Below are positions 31,155 to 39,313 of a stretch of 39,542 nt of DNA, one piece after another. Source of the stretch: an uncultured Aquincola sp. GTDB lineage: Bacteria; Pseudomonadota; Gammaproteobacteria; Burkholderiales; Burkholderiaceae. The notes beneath the pieces were generated by a model. The model was not told where the DNA came from. It did not search any database and saw nothing but the letters and a program-made list of their open reading frames with translations. The stretch covers positions 1 to 39,542 of the forward strand of contig CAKZXL010000317.1 in assembly GCA_937883885.1 (NCBI GenBank). The letters are read 5' to 3'. A program made the position numbers and the translations under genes. Every line of letters starts with the position of its first letter. Position 1 is the stretch's first letter.

Positions 31155-34139
31155 ATGAAGATCGATCAAGCTCACTCAACGGAAGCCGGCGAAGGCACTC
31201 TCGACGTCAACGGCACCACGACTGTCTTCGGGATTCCGAACATGGACTGCCGCAACGAAGAGGCGGCCATCCGTGCCCGGCTCGGCAAGATGGCTGAGGT
31301 CCGATCCCTGTCATTCGACCTCCCCGAGCGCCGTCTGACGGTCGTGCATGCACTGGCCACTCCGGAGCCTCTCCTGCAGGCCTTGGCCGAGATCGGGATG
31401 AAGGCCTTGCTCGATACCGAGGCCACCGTAGCGCCTGCTTGCGGGTCCGCTTGTGCTTCGGCGTGCAGTAACGGCGCCCCGACGACTGCCGTTTTCTCGA
31501 TCCCCAACATGGACTGCCGCAACGAAGAAGCGGCGATCCGCTCCCGGCTTGAACCGCTCGCCGAAGTGAAGTCGCTGAACTTCGACTTACCAGCGCGTCG
31601 GCTGTCGGTTCTTCACACCTTGCCCTCCGCGGATCCGATCCTGGAGCACCTGCGTACGATCGGCATGCAGGCGCGCCTAGGGGACGCCGCAGAGGCGGCA
31701 CTGTCGACCAACGACGGGGCCGCCGGCTGCAGCCCGTGCGGCAAGCCGGCGGTGTCACTTGCACCGGCGGCTAGCGGCAACACCACGCAGTTTCTGATCA
31801 CGAATATGGACTGCCCGACCGAGGAAGCGCTGATCCGCAAGCGGGTGGGTAAGTTGGACGGGATCGACCGGCTGGACTTCGACCTGATGAACCGTCGGCT
31901 GGCAGTGCAGCACCGCCTCGGCGACCCGGCGCCGGTGCTCAACGCGCTGCGCGAGATCGGCATGAAAGCCACCGTCGAACGCGAGGCGGGACCGAGCCCT
32001 AAGGGACAGGCCATCTATCTGATCGAGAAGATGGACTGCCCGACCGAGGAGGCGCTGCTGCGCAAGGCATTGGAGGGCATGTCAGGCGTCAGCGCGCTGC
32101 AGTTCGATCTGATGAGCCGCAAGCTCACCGTCAGTCACGCGCTGACCGACGTGGCGCCGATCACGGCGGCCATCGAGCGGCTGGGCATGTCGCCGGTTCT
32201 GCAGGACAGCAACCAGCCCGCGCCCTCGGTCACGCGCGAATTCGGCACCGGAATCTCGAAGAGGCAGTGGCTGCGCATGGGTGCCGCAGGCGTGCTCGCG
32301 ATCGGCGCCGAAGTGCTTGCGTTTTCCGGTCTGGGTGAATCGTCCTGGCCAGTCGTGGCTGCGTCCCTGGCCGCCATCGCTCTGGGGGGCGTCGAGACGC
32401 TCAAGAAGGGATGGATCGCGCTGCGCACCCTGTCGCTGAACATGAACCTGCTGATGACGATCGCCGTCATCGGCGCGGCGCTGATTGGCCAGTGGCCTGA
32501 AGCCGCGGTGGTGATCTGGCTGTTCGGCATCGCGGAAATGATCGAGGCCCTGAGCCTGGACCGGGCGCGCAATGCAATCCGCAAGCTGATCGACCTGGCG
32601 CCGGAAACTGCCCTCGTCAAGCAGGCCGACGGGCGCTGGGAGGAAGTCAAGGCGGAGACGGTACAACTCGGCGCGTTGATACGCGTGCGACCCGGCGAAC
32701 GCATAGCGCTGGACGGTCTTGTGGTCTCCGGCGCCTCGGCCGTCAATCAGGCGCCCATCACTGGCGAGAGCATGCCGGTGGAGAAGAACCCCGGCGACAC
32801 CGTGTTCGCCGGCACCATCAACGAGCGCGGCACGCTGGAGTTCGAGGTACGATCGCGCAAAGGCCAGACGACCCTCGACCGCATTGCACGCTCGGTCCAG
32901 GAAGCGCAAGGCCAGCGCGCCCCAACACAGCGCTTTGTCGACCGCTTCGCCAGCGTCTACACGCCGGTCGTCTTCGCGCTCGCGATATCGATCGCTGTCA
33001 TCCCGCCGCTGTTCTTCGGCGGTGCGTGGCTCGACTGGGCCTACAAGGCGCTGGTGATGCTCGTGATCGCCTGCCCCTGCGCCCTGGTGATCTCGACACC
33101 GGTCACGGTCGTCAGTGGCCTGGCCGCCGCCGCGCGCCGAGGCATTCTGATCAAGGGCGGCTTGTACCTGGAACAGGGGCGTCTGCTGCGGGCCGTTGCG
33201 CTGGACAAGACCGGCACGCTGACCCATGGCCGGCCGGCGCTGACCGACACGGTGCCGCTGACTTCGCTGCCGCCAGAGGAAGCCCTGCGCATCGCCGCGA
33301 GCCTCGATGCATTGTCGGAGCACCCGGTGGCCACCGCCATCGTCAATGCCTACGGTGACCGGCCGCATGCCACCGTAGACCGCTTCGAGGCCTTGGCTGG
33401 CCGCGGAGTCAGAGGCGACATCGACGGCCAGACCTACTACATCGGGAACCACCGGCTCTCCAACGAGTTGGGCGTGGCAACGGAGCCGGTGCGCGCGCTG
33501 CTGGAGCAACTGGAAGCGCAGGCGAAGACAGCCGTGGTGCTTGCCACGGACAAGCAGGCGCTGGCCGTCCTCGCAGTGGCCGACACCGTGCGCGACAGCA
33601 GCAAGCAGGCTGTGGCTACGTTGAAGCGGCTCGGCGTCGAGCCGGTGATGCTCACCGGCGACAACCGAAGGACGGCCGAAGCGGTGGCCGCGCAAGTCGG
33701 GATCACGGACGCCCGCGGGGATCTGCTGCCGCAAGACAAGTTGGAGGCGATCGAAAAACTCGCGGCGCAGGGTCCCGTCGGCATGGTGGGCGACGGCGTC
33801 AATGACGCACCGGCGCTGGCGAAGTCGAACATCGGGTTTGCAATGGGCGCGGCTGGCACCGATACCGCGATCGAGACGGCCGACGTCGCGCTGATGCAGG
33901 ACGACCTGCGCAAGCTGCCGGAGTTCATCGAGCTATCGCGCCGTGTGGGCGGCATTCTGAAGACCAACATCGCGTTCGCGATCGGCACGAAGGCAATCTT
34001 CATGGTGCTCGCCTTCACGGGCCATGCCAGCCTGTGGCTGGCCATCCTCGCGGACATGGGCGCGAGCCTGGCCGTGGTCTTCAACGGGCTGCGCCTGTTG
34101 GGCGGTTCAAAGCCTACGGAACGTTCCCATGACGACTGA
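31155..34139 (+). CDS. cadA: P1B-2-type Zn/Cd/Pb-exporting ATPase with four HMA-like domains
   Basis: This 994-aa inner-membrane pump has four N-terminal HMA-like repeats (about 22-85, 110-173, 209-272 and 285-347). Each has a single-Cys loop, MDCRNEE in the first two and MDCPTEE in the last two, instead of CxxC. Linkers hold extra Cys (CGSACASAC at 96-104, GCSPCG at 191-196). The ATPase core has TGES (536-539), CPC (640-642), DKTGTLT (684-690), SEHP (721-724), GDGVNDAP and DMGASLAVVFNGLRL in the last helix, the divalent-metal class. It overlaps lspA by 11 bp, a link seen in pbr lead-resistance loci. Confidence 0.93.
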   Translation: MKIDQAHSTEAGEGTLDVNGTTTVFGIPNMDCRNEEAAIRARLGKMAEVRSLSFDLPERRLTVVHALATPEPLLQALAEIGMKALLDTEATVAPACGSACASACSNGAPTTAVFSIPNMDCRNEEAAIRSRLEPLAEVKSLNFDLPARRLSVLHTLPSADPILEHLRTIGMQARLGDAAEAALSTNDGAAGCSPCGKPAVSLAPAASGNTTQFLITNMDCPTEEALIRKRVGKLDGIDRLDFDLMNRRLAVQHRLGDPAPVLNALREIGMKATVEREAGPSPKGQAIYLIEKMDCPTEEALLRKALEGMSGVSALQFDLMSRKLTVSHALTDVAPITAAIERLGMSPVLQDSNQPAPSVTREFGTGISKRQWLRMGAAGVLAIGAEVLAFSGLGESSWPVVAASLAAIALGGVETLKKGWIALRTLSLNMNLLMTIAVIGAALIGQWPEAAVVIWLFGIAEMIEALSLDRARNAIRKLIDLAPETALVKQADGRWEEVKAETVQLGALIRVRPGERIALDGLVVSGASAVNQAPITGESMPVEKNPGDTVFAGTINERGTLEFEVRSRKGQTTLDRIARSVQEAQGQRAPTQRFVDRFASVYTPVVFALAISIAVIPPLFFGGAWLDWAYKALVMLVIACPCALVISTPVTVVSGLAAAARRGILIKGGLYLEQGRLLRAVALDKTGTLTHGRPALTDTVPLTSLPPEEALRIAASLDALSEHPVATAIVNAYGDRPHATVDRFEALAGRGVRGDIDGQTYYIGNHRLSNELGVATEPVRALLEQLEAQAKTAVVLATDKQALAVLAVADTVRDSSKQAVATLKRLGVEPVMLTGDNRRTAEAVAAQVGITDARGDLLPQDKLEAIEKLAAQGPVGMVGDGVNDAPALAKSNIGFAMGAAGTDTAIETADVALMQDDLRKLPEFIELSRRVGGILKTNIAFAIGTKAIFMVLAFTGHASLWLAILADMGASLAVVFNGLRLLGGSKPTERSHDD

Positions 34140-34623
34140 CCGCAGCATTCGCCTCGGCTTCGTGCTGGCTGGCTTGGTGTTGGCCGGTGACGTAGCGACG
34201 AAGGCGGCCATCATCGCCTGGGTCGACTACGGCGCGCAGCACGAGTGGCTGCCGGTCCTGAACATCGTGCATGTGCTGAACCCGGGGGCGGCTTTCAGTT
34301 TGCTGCACGACGCGGGTGGCTGGCAGCGGTATTTCTTCATCGCGCTCGCTCTCGCGGCCTCGGCCTTTCTGGCCGTCATGATTCGGCGATCGGGAACCTC
34401 CCGCACCGAGCGAGTGAGCTTCGGCCTGATCCTCGGCGGTGCGTTGGCCAACATGGTCGACCGCATCGTGCGCGGCGCCGTGGTGGACTGGATCGACTTT
34501 CACTGGGAACCGCACCACTGGCCTTCGTTCAACATTGCGGACATCGGAATCACGGTGGGTGCCGCGCTGATCGTGATCCACGAGCTATTCCGCAGGAAGC
34601 AGATTCAAGAAGAGAATGGTTGA
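34129..34623 (+). CDS. lspA: Signal peptidase II (PbrC-like, accessory)
   Basis: This 164-aa protein has four transmembrane helices and the LspA signatures NMVDR (D111) and FNIAD (D138), the catalytic Asp pair with the usual 27-residue gap. Signal peptidase II cleaves prolipoproteins. Here it starts inside the cadA end, so it belongs to the metal operon. In Cupriavidus pbr loci the homologous PbrC occurs beside a lead ATPase, so a role in Pb tolerance is likely. It is unlikely to be the only lspA of the cell. Confidence 0.92.
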   Translation: MTTDRSIRLGFVLAGLVLAGDVATKAAIIAWVDYGAQHEWLPVLNIVHVLNPGAAFSLLHDAGGWQRYFFIALALAASAFLAVMIRRSGTSRTERVSFGLILGGALANMVDRIVRGAVVDWIDFHWEPHHWPSFNIADIGITVGAALIVIHELFRRKQIQEENG

Positions 34624-34687
34624 GCTCGGTGCTTCTGAACAGCCGCGGCCGACAAATCGATCGGCTTCTGGGATTTCATCCGACCAC

Positions 34688-34718
34688 TTGACTCCGATGC
34701 CGCTTCGGGCTTCAAGAT
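34688..34718 (+). promoter_or_regulatory. Possible MerR-type promoter before the DsbA-like gene
   Basis: TTGACT (34688-34693) and CAAGAT (34713-34718) are 19 bp apart, the same spacing as the promoters at 30386 and 31098. The dyad (CCGA...TCGG) is weaker, so this is less sure. It lies 33 bp before ATG 34752. Confidence 0.5.
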
Positions 34719-34751
34719 GGCTCATTAACGCAACTTCCACTTCCTCAAAGC

Positions 34752-35390
34752 ATGCATCGACGTCAATTTTCCAAGGTAGCCATCGTCAGCGCAGTGGCAT
34801 GCCCCGTTTCGCTTTACGCCCAGGAGCGTCCGGTTGTAGGCAAGCACTATGTGAGTGTCTCGCCGCCTCAGCCGACACTCGACCCCAAGCAAGTCGAAGT
34901 GGTGGAGTTTTTCGCGTACAGCTGCGAGCACTGCTTCATCTTTGAGCCGGCACTCGATGCGTGGCAAAAACGCCTACCCTCCGGCGTCCGGTTCCGCCGG
35001 ATTCCTGTCGCGTTTCGTGAAGGCCCGCTCGTAGGTCATCAAAAGCTCTTCTTCGCAATCGAGCAACTCGGCCTTGTCGACCAACTGCATGGCAAGGTCT
35101 TCACTGCAATCCACATCGGTAAGCAGCGGCTGGACACGCCCCAGGGGATCTCCGACTTCGCAACCAAGAATGGCGTTGCCCCGGCCAAGCTGCTGGAGGC
35201 TTTCAACTCGTTCGCCGTCGCTACTCAGGCAGCGCAAGCTCAGAGTCTTTGGAAGGGCTACAAGGTGGAGGGAACACCGTCGTTGGGCGTGGATGGACGA
35301 TGGCTGACTTCCGGTTCGCTCGCCGGTTCTAACGAGCGATCCCTGGCTGTTGCTGAGTTCTTGGTCGGCGAAGCGAAACGCGTTCGTTGA
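34752..35390 (+). CDS. DsbA-family periplasmic thiol oxidoreductase
   Basis: This 212-aa protein has a signal sequence (RRQFSKVAIVSAVA, about 3-23). Its thioredoxin fold has the active site FFAYSCEHCFIFEP and a cis-Pro in EGTPSLGV. DsbA proteins form disulfides in secreted proteins. The CEHC centre differs from the common CPHC. No ribosome site is obvious before ATG 34752. It may protect thiols from soft metals such as Pb or Cd, but that is inference. Confidence 0.87.
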   Translation: MHRRQFSKVAIVSAVACPVSLYAQERPVVGKHYVSVSPPQPTLDPKQVEVVEFFAYSCEHCFIFEPALDAWQKRLPSGVRFRRIPVAFREGPLVGHQKLFFAIEQLGLVDQLHGKVFTAIHIGKQRLDTPQGISDFATKNGVAPAKLLEAFNSFAVATQAAQAQSLWKGYKVEGTPSLGVDGRWLTSGSLAGSNERSLAVAEFLVGEAKRVR

Positions 35391-35425
35391 CGCGTCGCGC
35401 ACCAAGAAGCACGTAGGCGGAGCGC

Positions 35426-36202
35426 ATGTTTGATCTCAACGTTCCCGACCGGCCGCTCTTGACCATTGGCCGCGGATGGGCCGTGTTCATCGGCCCAGTG
35501 GAACCCGGCCGTCTGCATCGGCACCAGGCGGCACAATTGGCGTGGTCGCACGGAACGTTGACGCTGGAAGGTGCGTGGGGAGTGCTCGAGACCCCCGGGC
35601 ACTTCCTACCAGCCGGCGTACCGCACCGTCTCGTGGCATCCCGGCCGTTGCGCATGGTGTTCCTCGATCCGGCGATGCAGGGGCGCGAGGCGTCATGGGG
35701 CCGGCCGGCGACCGCAGCAGCCCTGACGGCCTTGCAAGCGGATGTCCTAGAGCACGAGCTGGACCGGTGGCTGCGGGGCCTGAGGTTGTTGGACACCCAC
35801 GGCCCGTCTGACCGTGCAACCGGAGACCCGCGTTTGGTGGCCGCAATCAGTTGGCTCGAGTGGGCGCTGGACGCGCCGATGCGCGTGGAGGATGCGGCTG
35901 ACGCGGTGGGGCTGTCGGCGTCGCGATTCATGCACTGGTTCGCTGAAGTGTCCGGCCTGCCGTTCCGCGCCTACGTGCGGTGGCTGCGCCTGCAGCGTGC
36001 CTTGCGCACCCTCGCCGGCGGATCCACGCTCACGGAAGCGGCGCACATGGCCGGCTTTGCCGACAGCGCGCACCTGACACGTACCTTCGTCGCCACGTTC
36101 GGCGTGCGCCCGGCACCATTGCGTGGTGCACGAATCGTCTGCTTCGACCACACCAAACCACCGCTCACGCCCCACGGGTTGGCCTTTGTCGAGACTGCCT
36201 GA
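35426..36202 (+). CDS. AraC-family regulator
   Basis: This 258-aa protein has an N-terminal cupin-like sensing region (PGRLHRHQAAQLAWS, GHFLPAGVPHRLVAS, about 25-75). The C-terminal AraC double HTH (about 145-240) shows RVEDAADAVGLSASRFMHWF and EAAHMAGFADSAHLTRTF. It should activate transcription on binding a ligand. GGAG lies three to four bases before ATG 35426. It sits 35 bp after the DsbA-like gene and 17 bp before uppP; its target is not evident. Confidence 0.87.
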   Translation: MFDLNVPDRPLLTIGRGWAVFIGPVEPGRLHRHQAAQLAWSHGTLTLEGAWGVLETPGHFLPAGVPHRLVASRPLRMVFLDPAMQGREASWGRPATAAALTALQADVLEHELDRWLRGLRLLDTHGPSDRATGDPRLVAAISWLEWALDAPMRVEDAADAVGLSASRFMHWFAEVSGLPFRAYVRWLRLQRALRTLAGGSTLTEAAHMAGFADSAHLTRTFVATFGVRPAPLRGARIVCFDHTKPPLTPHGLAFVETA

Positions 36203-36219
36203 ACCAACTGGAGCTGGAA

Positions 36220-37068
36220 ATGGATCTTCTGCTGCTGGCCAAGGCGGCGCTGCTGGGCGCTGTGGAAGGGCTGACCGAGTTTTTACCGATCTCTTCGACC
36301 GGGCACCTGATCCTGGCGTCGTCGCTAATACGATTCGACCACCACGCCGCACAGGTGTTCGAGATCACGATCCAGGCTGGCGCCATGCTTGCCGTCATTT
36401 GGCACTACCGGCCACGCCTGGCGGCCACCGCCTTCGGCCTCACCTCCGACCCCATGCGCCGAAAGTTCGCGCTCAATCTATTGCTGGCCTTCTTGCCCGC
36501 TGCCGTCTTCGGCCTGTTGTTCAGTTCATTCATCAAGGGCCACCTCTTCAACCCCACGGCGGTGGCCATTGCCTTCCTGTTGGGCGGAGTGGTCATCCTC
36601 GTCGTAGAAAAACGTTCACAGCGCCAGCGCGTTCCCGGCGCCTCGCGGCGTAGCGATATCCGGACCGTGGACGATCTGACTCCGAAAGACGCGCTGCGAA
36701 TCGGGCTCGTCCAGTGTGCTGCCCTGGTCCCCGGAACCAGCCGTTCGGGCGCGACGATCATCGGTTCTATGCTCCTCGGACTGCCGAGGCAGGTGGCCAC
36801 CGAATTCAGCTTCTATCTCGGCATCCCGACCCTCTTTGCGGCGGCCGCTTACTCCATGTGGCAGCATCACGACGCACTACGAGCCGAGGACGCACCGCTG
36901 TTTGTCACCGGCACCGTTGTGGCATTCGCCAGTGCGCTCGTCTGCATCCGCTGGCTGATCTCGTACGTCTCGACGCACGATTTCAGTCCGTTCGGCTGGT
37001 ACCGGATCGCACTCGGCGCACTGATCCTGCTGACATCGAGCGCGGGCTGGATTTCCTTGCCTGTCTGA
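36220..37068 (+). CDS. uppP: Undecaprenyl-diphosphatase (UppP/BacA)
   Basis: This 282-aa membrane enzyme has the UppP motifs EGLTEFLPISSTGH (E16, E20, H29) and PGTSRSGATI, with about eight helices. It hydrolyses undecaprenyl diphosphate to recycle the lipid carrier, releasing phosphate at the periplasmic face. In lead loci the phosphatase PbrB is thought to supply phosphate that precipitates Pb outside the cytosol, so this gene may be a functional counterpart. GGAG lies six bases before ATG 36220, so the longer frame from 35980 is rejected. It follows the AraC gene by 17 bp. Confidence 0.93.
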   Translation: MDLLLLAKAALLGAVEGLTEFLPISSTGHLILASSLIRFDHHAAQVFEITIQAGAMLAVIWHYRPRLAATAFGLTSDPMRRKFALNLLLAFLPAAVFGLLFSSFIKGHLFNPTAVAIAFLLGGVVILVVEKRSQRQRVPGASRRSDIRTVDDLTPKDALRIGLVQCAALVPGTSRSGATIIGSMLLGLPRQVATEFSFYLGIPTLFAAAAYSMWQHHDALRAEDAPLFVTGTVVAFASALVCIRWLISYVSTHDFSPFGWYRIALGALILLTSSAGWISLPV

Positions 37069-37130
37069 AGCTGTGATCGCGGCCGGTTCCCGACTGCTCC
37101 GACGAATGAGACCACAAGGAGATCTGCGAA

Positions 37131-37712
37131 ATGTCGGAAGAGGATGCTGCGTCGCAATTGAGCGGTGCCGGCGTGGACCTGGCTTACGAGCAGTCTCGCA
37201 TCCTGAAGGGTGCCGCGCAGGCCGCCGTGCTGTGCGCCGTAGTCATCACCGGTGCCTGTTACTTCCTGCCTCGCTTCTTCGCTCTCCCCGAGTCGTTGGC
37301 AGAACGCATCGCCTTTGCATTGCAGGCCGACGTGTTCGTTTTTATCTGACTCGTCATCGGTGCAAGGATGGTGTCGTCCGGCCGCTTCCACTCCGCAGCG
37401 GACAACCGAGGGTCTGCCTTCTCTGCTCCCAGCCCCAGCCTCGCGATCAAGGTCGCATTCCTGCAGAACACGCTGGAGCAGGCCACCATGGCAGTGGGGA
37501 TCCATTTGGCGCTCGCGTCATTGCTGACGGGTCCGGCGCTGTTTTCCGTTCCGGCAGCTGTGGCGCTGTTCGGCGTGGGCCGTGTGGCTTTCTTGAAGGG
37601 CTATCCCAAGGGTGCTGGGGCACGCAGCTTTGGAATGGCCACCACTGCCATCCCTACCGTTGTCGGGTGCGTATGGACGATCGGGCTTATGGTTCTGAAG
37701 GTCTACGGCTGA
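37131..37712 (+). pseudogene. MAPEG-family membrane protein with one in-frame TGA
   Basis: The frame starts at ATG 37131 behind AAGGAG and stays open to 37712 except for TGA at 37347-37349. Around it the protein reads FVFI-stop-LVIGARMVSSGRFHS, where family members have Trp, so TGG became TGA. The rest (FHSAADNRG, FLQNTLEQATMAVG, four helices, 193 positions) fits MAPEG proteins, which act on glutathione or lipid substrates in the membrane. Without readthrough only 72 residues are made. It lies 62 bp after uppP. Confidence 0.75.
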
Positions 37713-38039
37713 GCGGTTCCCCATTTGTGCGCGAGCGTACATGCTAAAACGATCCCCAGCAGTACGGCGCCAGATGAACAGGGAAGTGCTTGAGAAGCGC
37801 CATGTCGGCATCTACTTCGGCTTGGTCATCCTTCTGTCTTGCCTCCAATCATCGTCACTTGGTTGAGCTGATCACCGTTGAACAACTGTCATGACATAGA
37901 CACGGCCGCCTTGGAGGATCAACCTTGCGGCGTCTGTGCGAGCCATCGCCTCTTGGTGGGCAAGTCCCGACCGACGCCACCATGCAGCCATTCTTCTGCG
38001 TTCGGCCAGGTCGCCTTTGCGGCCCATGGCAAACTGTGT
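37713..38039. other. Intergenic stretch with only weak short frames
   Basis: A short rightward frame (about 37752-37868, ending LEKRHVGIYFGLVILLSC...) and a 51-codon leftward frame (37872-38027) are open, but neither has a good ribosome site or known features. I do not call a gene here. Confidence 0.4.
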
Positions 38040-38648
38040 TCATGGCTTTCCTTGCTCTGCCGCAATCGTGCTGCGGAAAAAATCTAGGGCCTCCTGGCTG
38101 TCCCACTCTGCCGTGCCCGACAGGCGCCCTAGTTCACGGCCCTGTCGATCGATCAACAAGGTCGTTGGCATGCCTACCGTCCCCAGCGTCAACCCGGCTT
38201 CCCTTGTCGGGTCCTGGAAGATGCGCAGTTGGCGGATGCCGCCCTGCGAATAGAAGGACTTCACTGAGGCAAGTCCCCTTGCGTCCTAATCGATGGACAA
38301 CGCCACCACCTCGAAATCGGGGCCGCCGAGCTAGGTCTGCAGCCGGTCCAAGGATGGCATCTCCTGCTTGCAGGGCGGACACCAGGTCGCCCAGATGTTC
38401 AGCAGCACTACCTTGCATCGGAACTGATTGAGCGTCGTTGGAGCGCCATCACCAGTGTTGAACGAGACGCTGGCCGCCGGCTTTGGTTGCGAATGGATCG
38501 CGAACCGCAGCGGCCCTGGGTGGCTGCCCGCCGAACTCTGGAAGTTCCGCAGTAGGAAGCCTGCAACCGCCGCGCCTACCAGGACGATAAGAACGGGCCA
38601 CTGCCATCGCCTCGCTCTCTTGACGAACTCTTGTGCCTAATCTTCCAC
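38040..38648 (-). pseudogene. TlpA/thioredoxin-like protein with three in-frame TAG codons
   Basis: From GTG 38648 (GAGG five bases upstream) one frame runs 202 codons to 38040 with TAG at codons 4 (38637-38639), 106 (38331-38333) and 121 (38286-38288). No frameshift is needed. The translation shows a membrane anchor (WPVLIVLVGAAVAGFLL), NIWATWCPPCKQEMPSL with the active site, LGGPDFEVVALSID, and VGMPTTLLIDRQG with the cis-Pro. The stops fall where Gln would fit (CAG to TAG). TlpA proteins reduce periplasmic thiols. A MerR-type promoter lies upstream (38711-38741). Confidence 0.82.
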
Positions 38649-38710
38649 AGTTGCCTCGGCTGCCCGCTCGTCAATGAAGCCGGCGCGCTGGCGCGCGGGC
38701 GAAAGCGCCA

Positions 38711-38741
38711 ATTACAAAGCCTGTAGCAGGTGCAGTGTCAA
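38711..38741 (-). promoter_or_regulatory. MerR-type promoter of the TlpA-like gene
   Basis: On the minus strand TTGACA (38736-38741) and TGTAAT (38711-38716) have a 19-bp spacer with a CCTG-CTA-CAGG dyad. This matches the cadA promoter in spacing and -10 box. It lies about 60 bp before the GTG at 38648. Confidence 0.72.
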
Positions 38742-38769
38742 GAGGGCTCTGCCTTGAAAGTCACTATTC

Positions 38770-39313
38770 CTACTCTGGTTCCCCATAGCCCTTCGGCGGC
38801 ATCGGGATCTCGACGTTGTCGATGTTCAAAGGCAGGGTGGGGGTTCGCAGCACGATGGACGGCACCGCAACCAGCAGGGCGACAAGGGCGAGTTGGAGGA
38901 GCAGGAACGGAATCGCGCCTCGGTAGATGTGCGACGTCGGCACTGATGGCGGCGTGACGCTGCGCAGGTTGTACAACGCGAGACCAAACGGCGGATGCAT
39001 GAAAGACGTCTGCAGGTTAACCGCCAGCAGCACGGCCAGCCACGTCATGTCGATGCCGAGCTTGCGTGCAATCGGGGCGATGAGCGGCAGCACGATGAAC
39101 GCGATCTCGAAGAAGTCGAGAAAAAACGCGATGAAGAAGATCGCAACGTTGATGAACACCAGAAAGCCGAGCTGTCCCGCCGGCAGGTGCTGAAATAGCG
39201 ATTCGAGCCAGACTTGGCCGTCAAGCCCGCGAAAGACGAGCGTGAAGAACGACGCCCCGAACAGCAGGAACAGCAGCCCCGAGCAAAGCACGCCGGCGGC
39301 CATCATGGCTTGC
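38770..39313 (-). pseudogene. dctM: TRAP transporter large permease (DctM), 5' part cut by IS66
   Basis: About 180 C-terminal residues remain: FTLVFRGLDGQVWLE, NVAIFFIAFFLDFFEIAFIVLPLIAP (described as FLDFFEIAFIVLPLIAP), LQTSFMHPPFGLALYNLR and a tail ending GEPE. These are typical of TRAP large permeases, which are about 430 residues when whole. The reading frame enters the IS66 end at 39314, so the N-terminal half is missing. It imports organic acids with a solute-binding protein and DctQ in intact systems; neither is present here. Confidence 0.87.

Noticed and set aside
32082..33734. Long leftward open frame opposite cadA
   Set aside because: Same reason: cadA motifs are continuous here and the antisense frame has no protein-like features.
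37347..37349. TGA as selenocysteine
   Set aside because: The position fits Trp in the family, and I see no stem-loop clearly like a SECIS element just downstream.
37872..38027. 51-codon leftward frame after the TlpA-like gene
   Set aside because: No ribosome site, no known features, and it lies in a region of decay.
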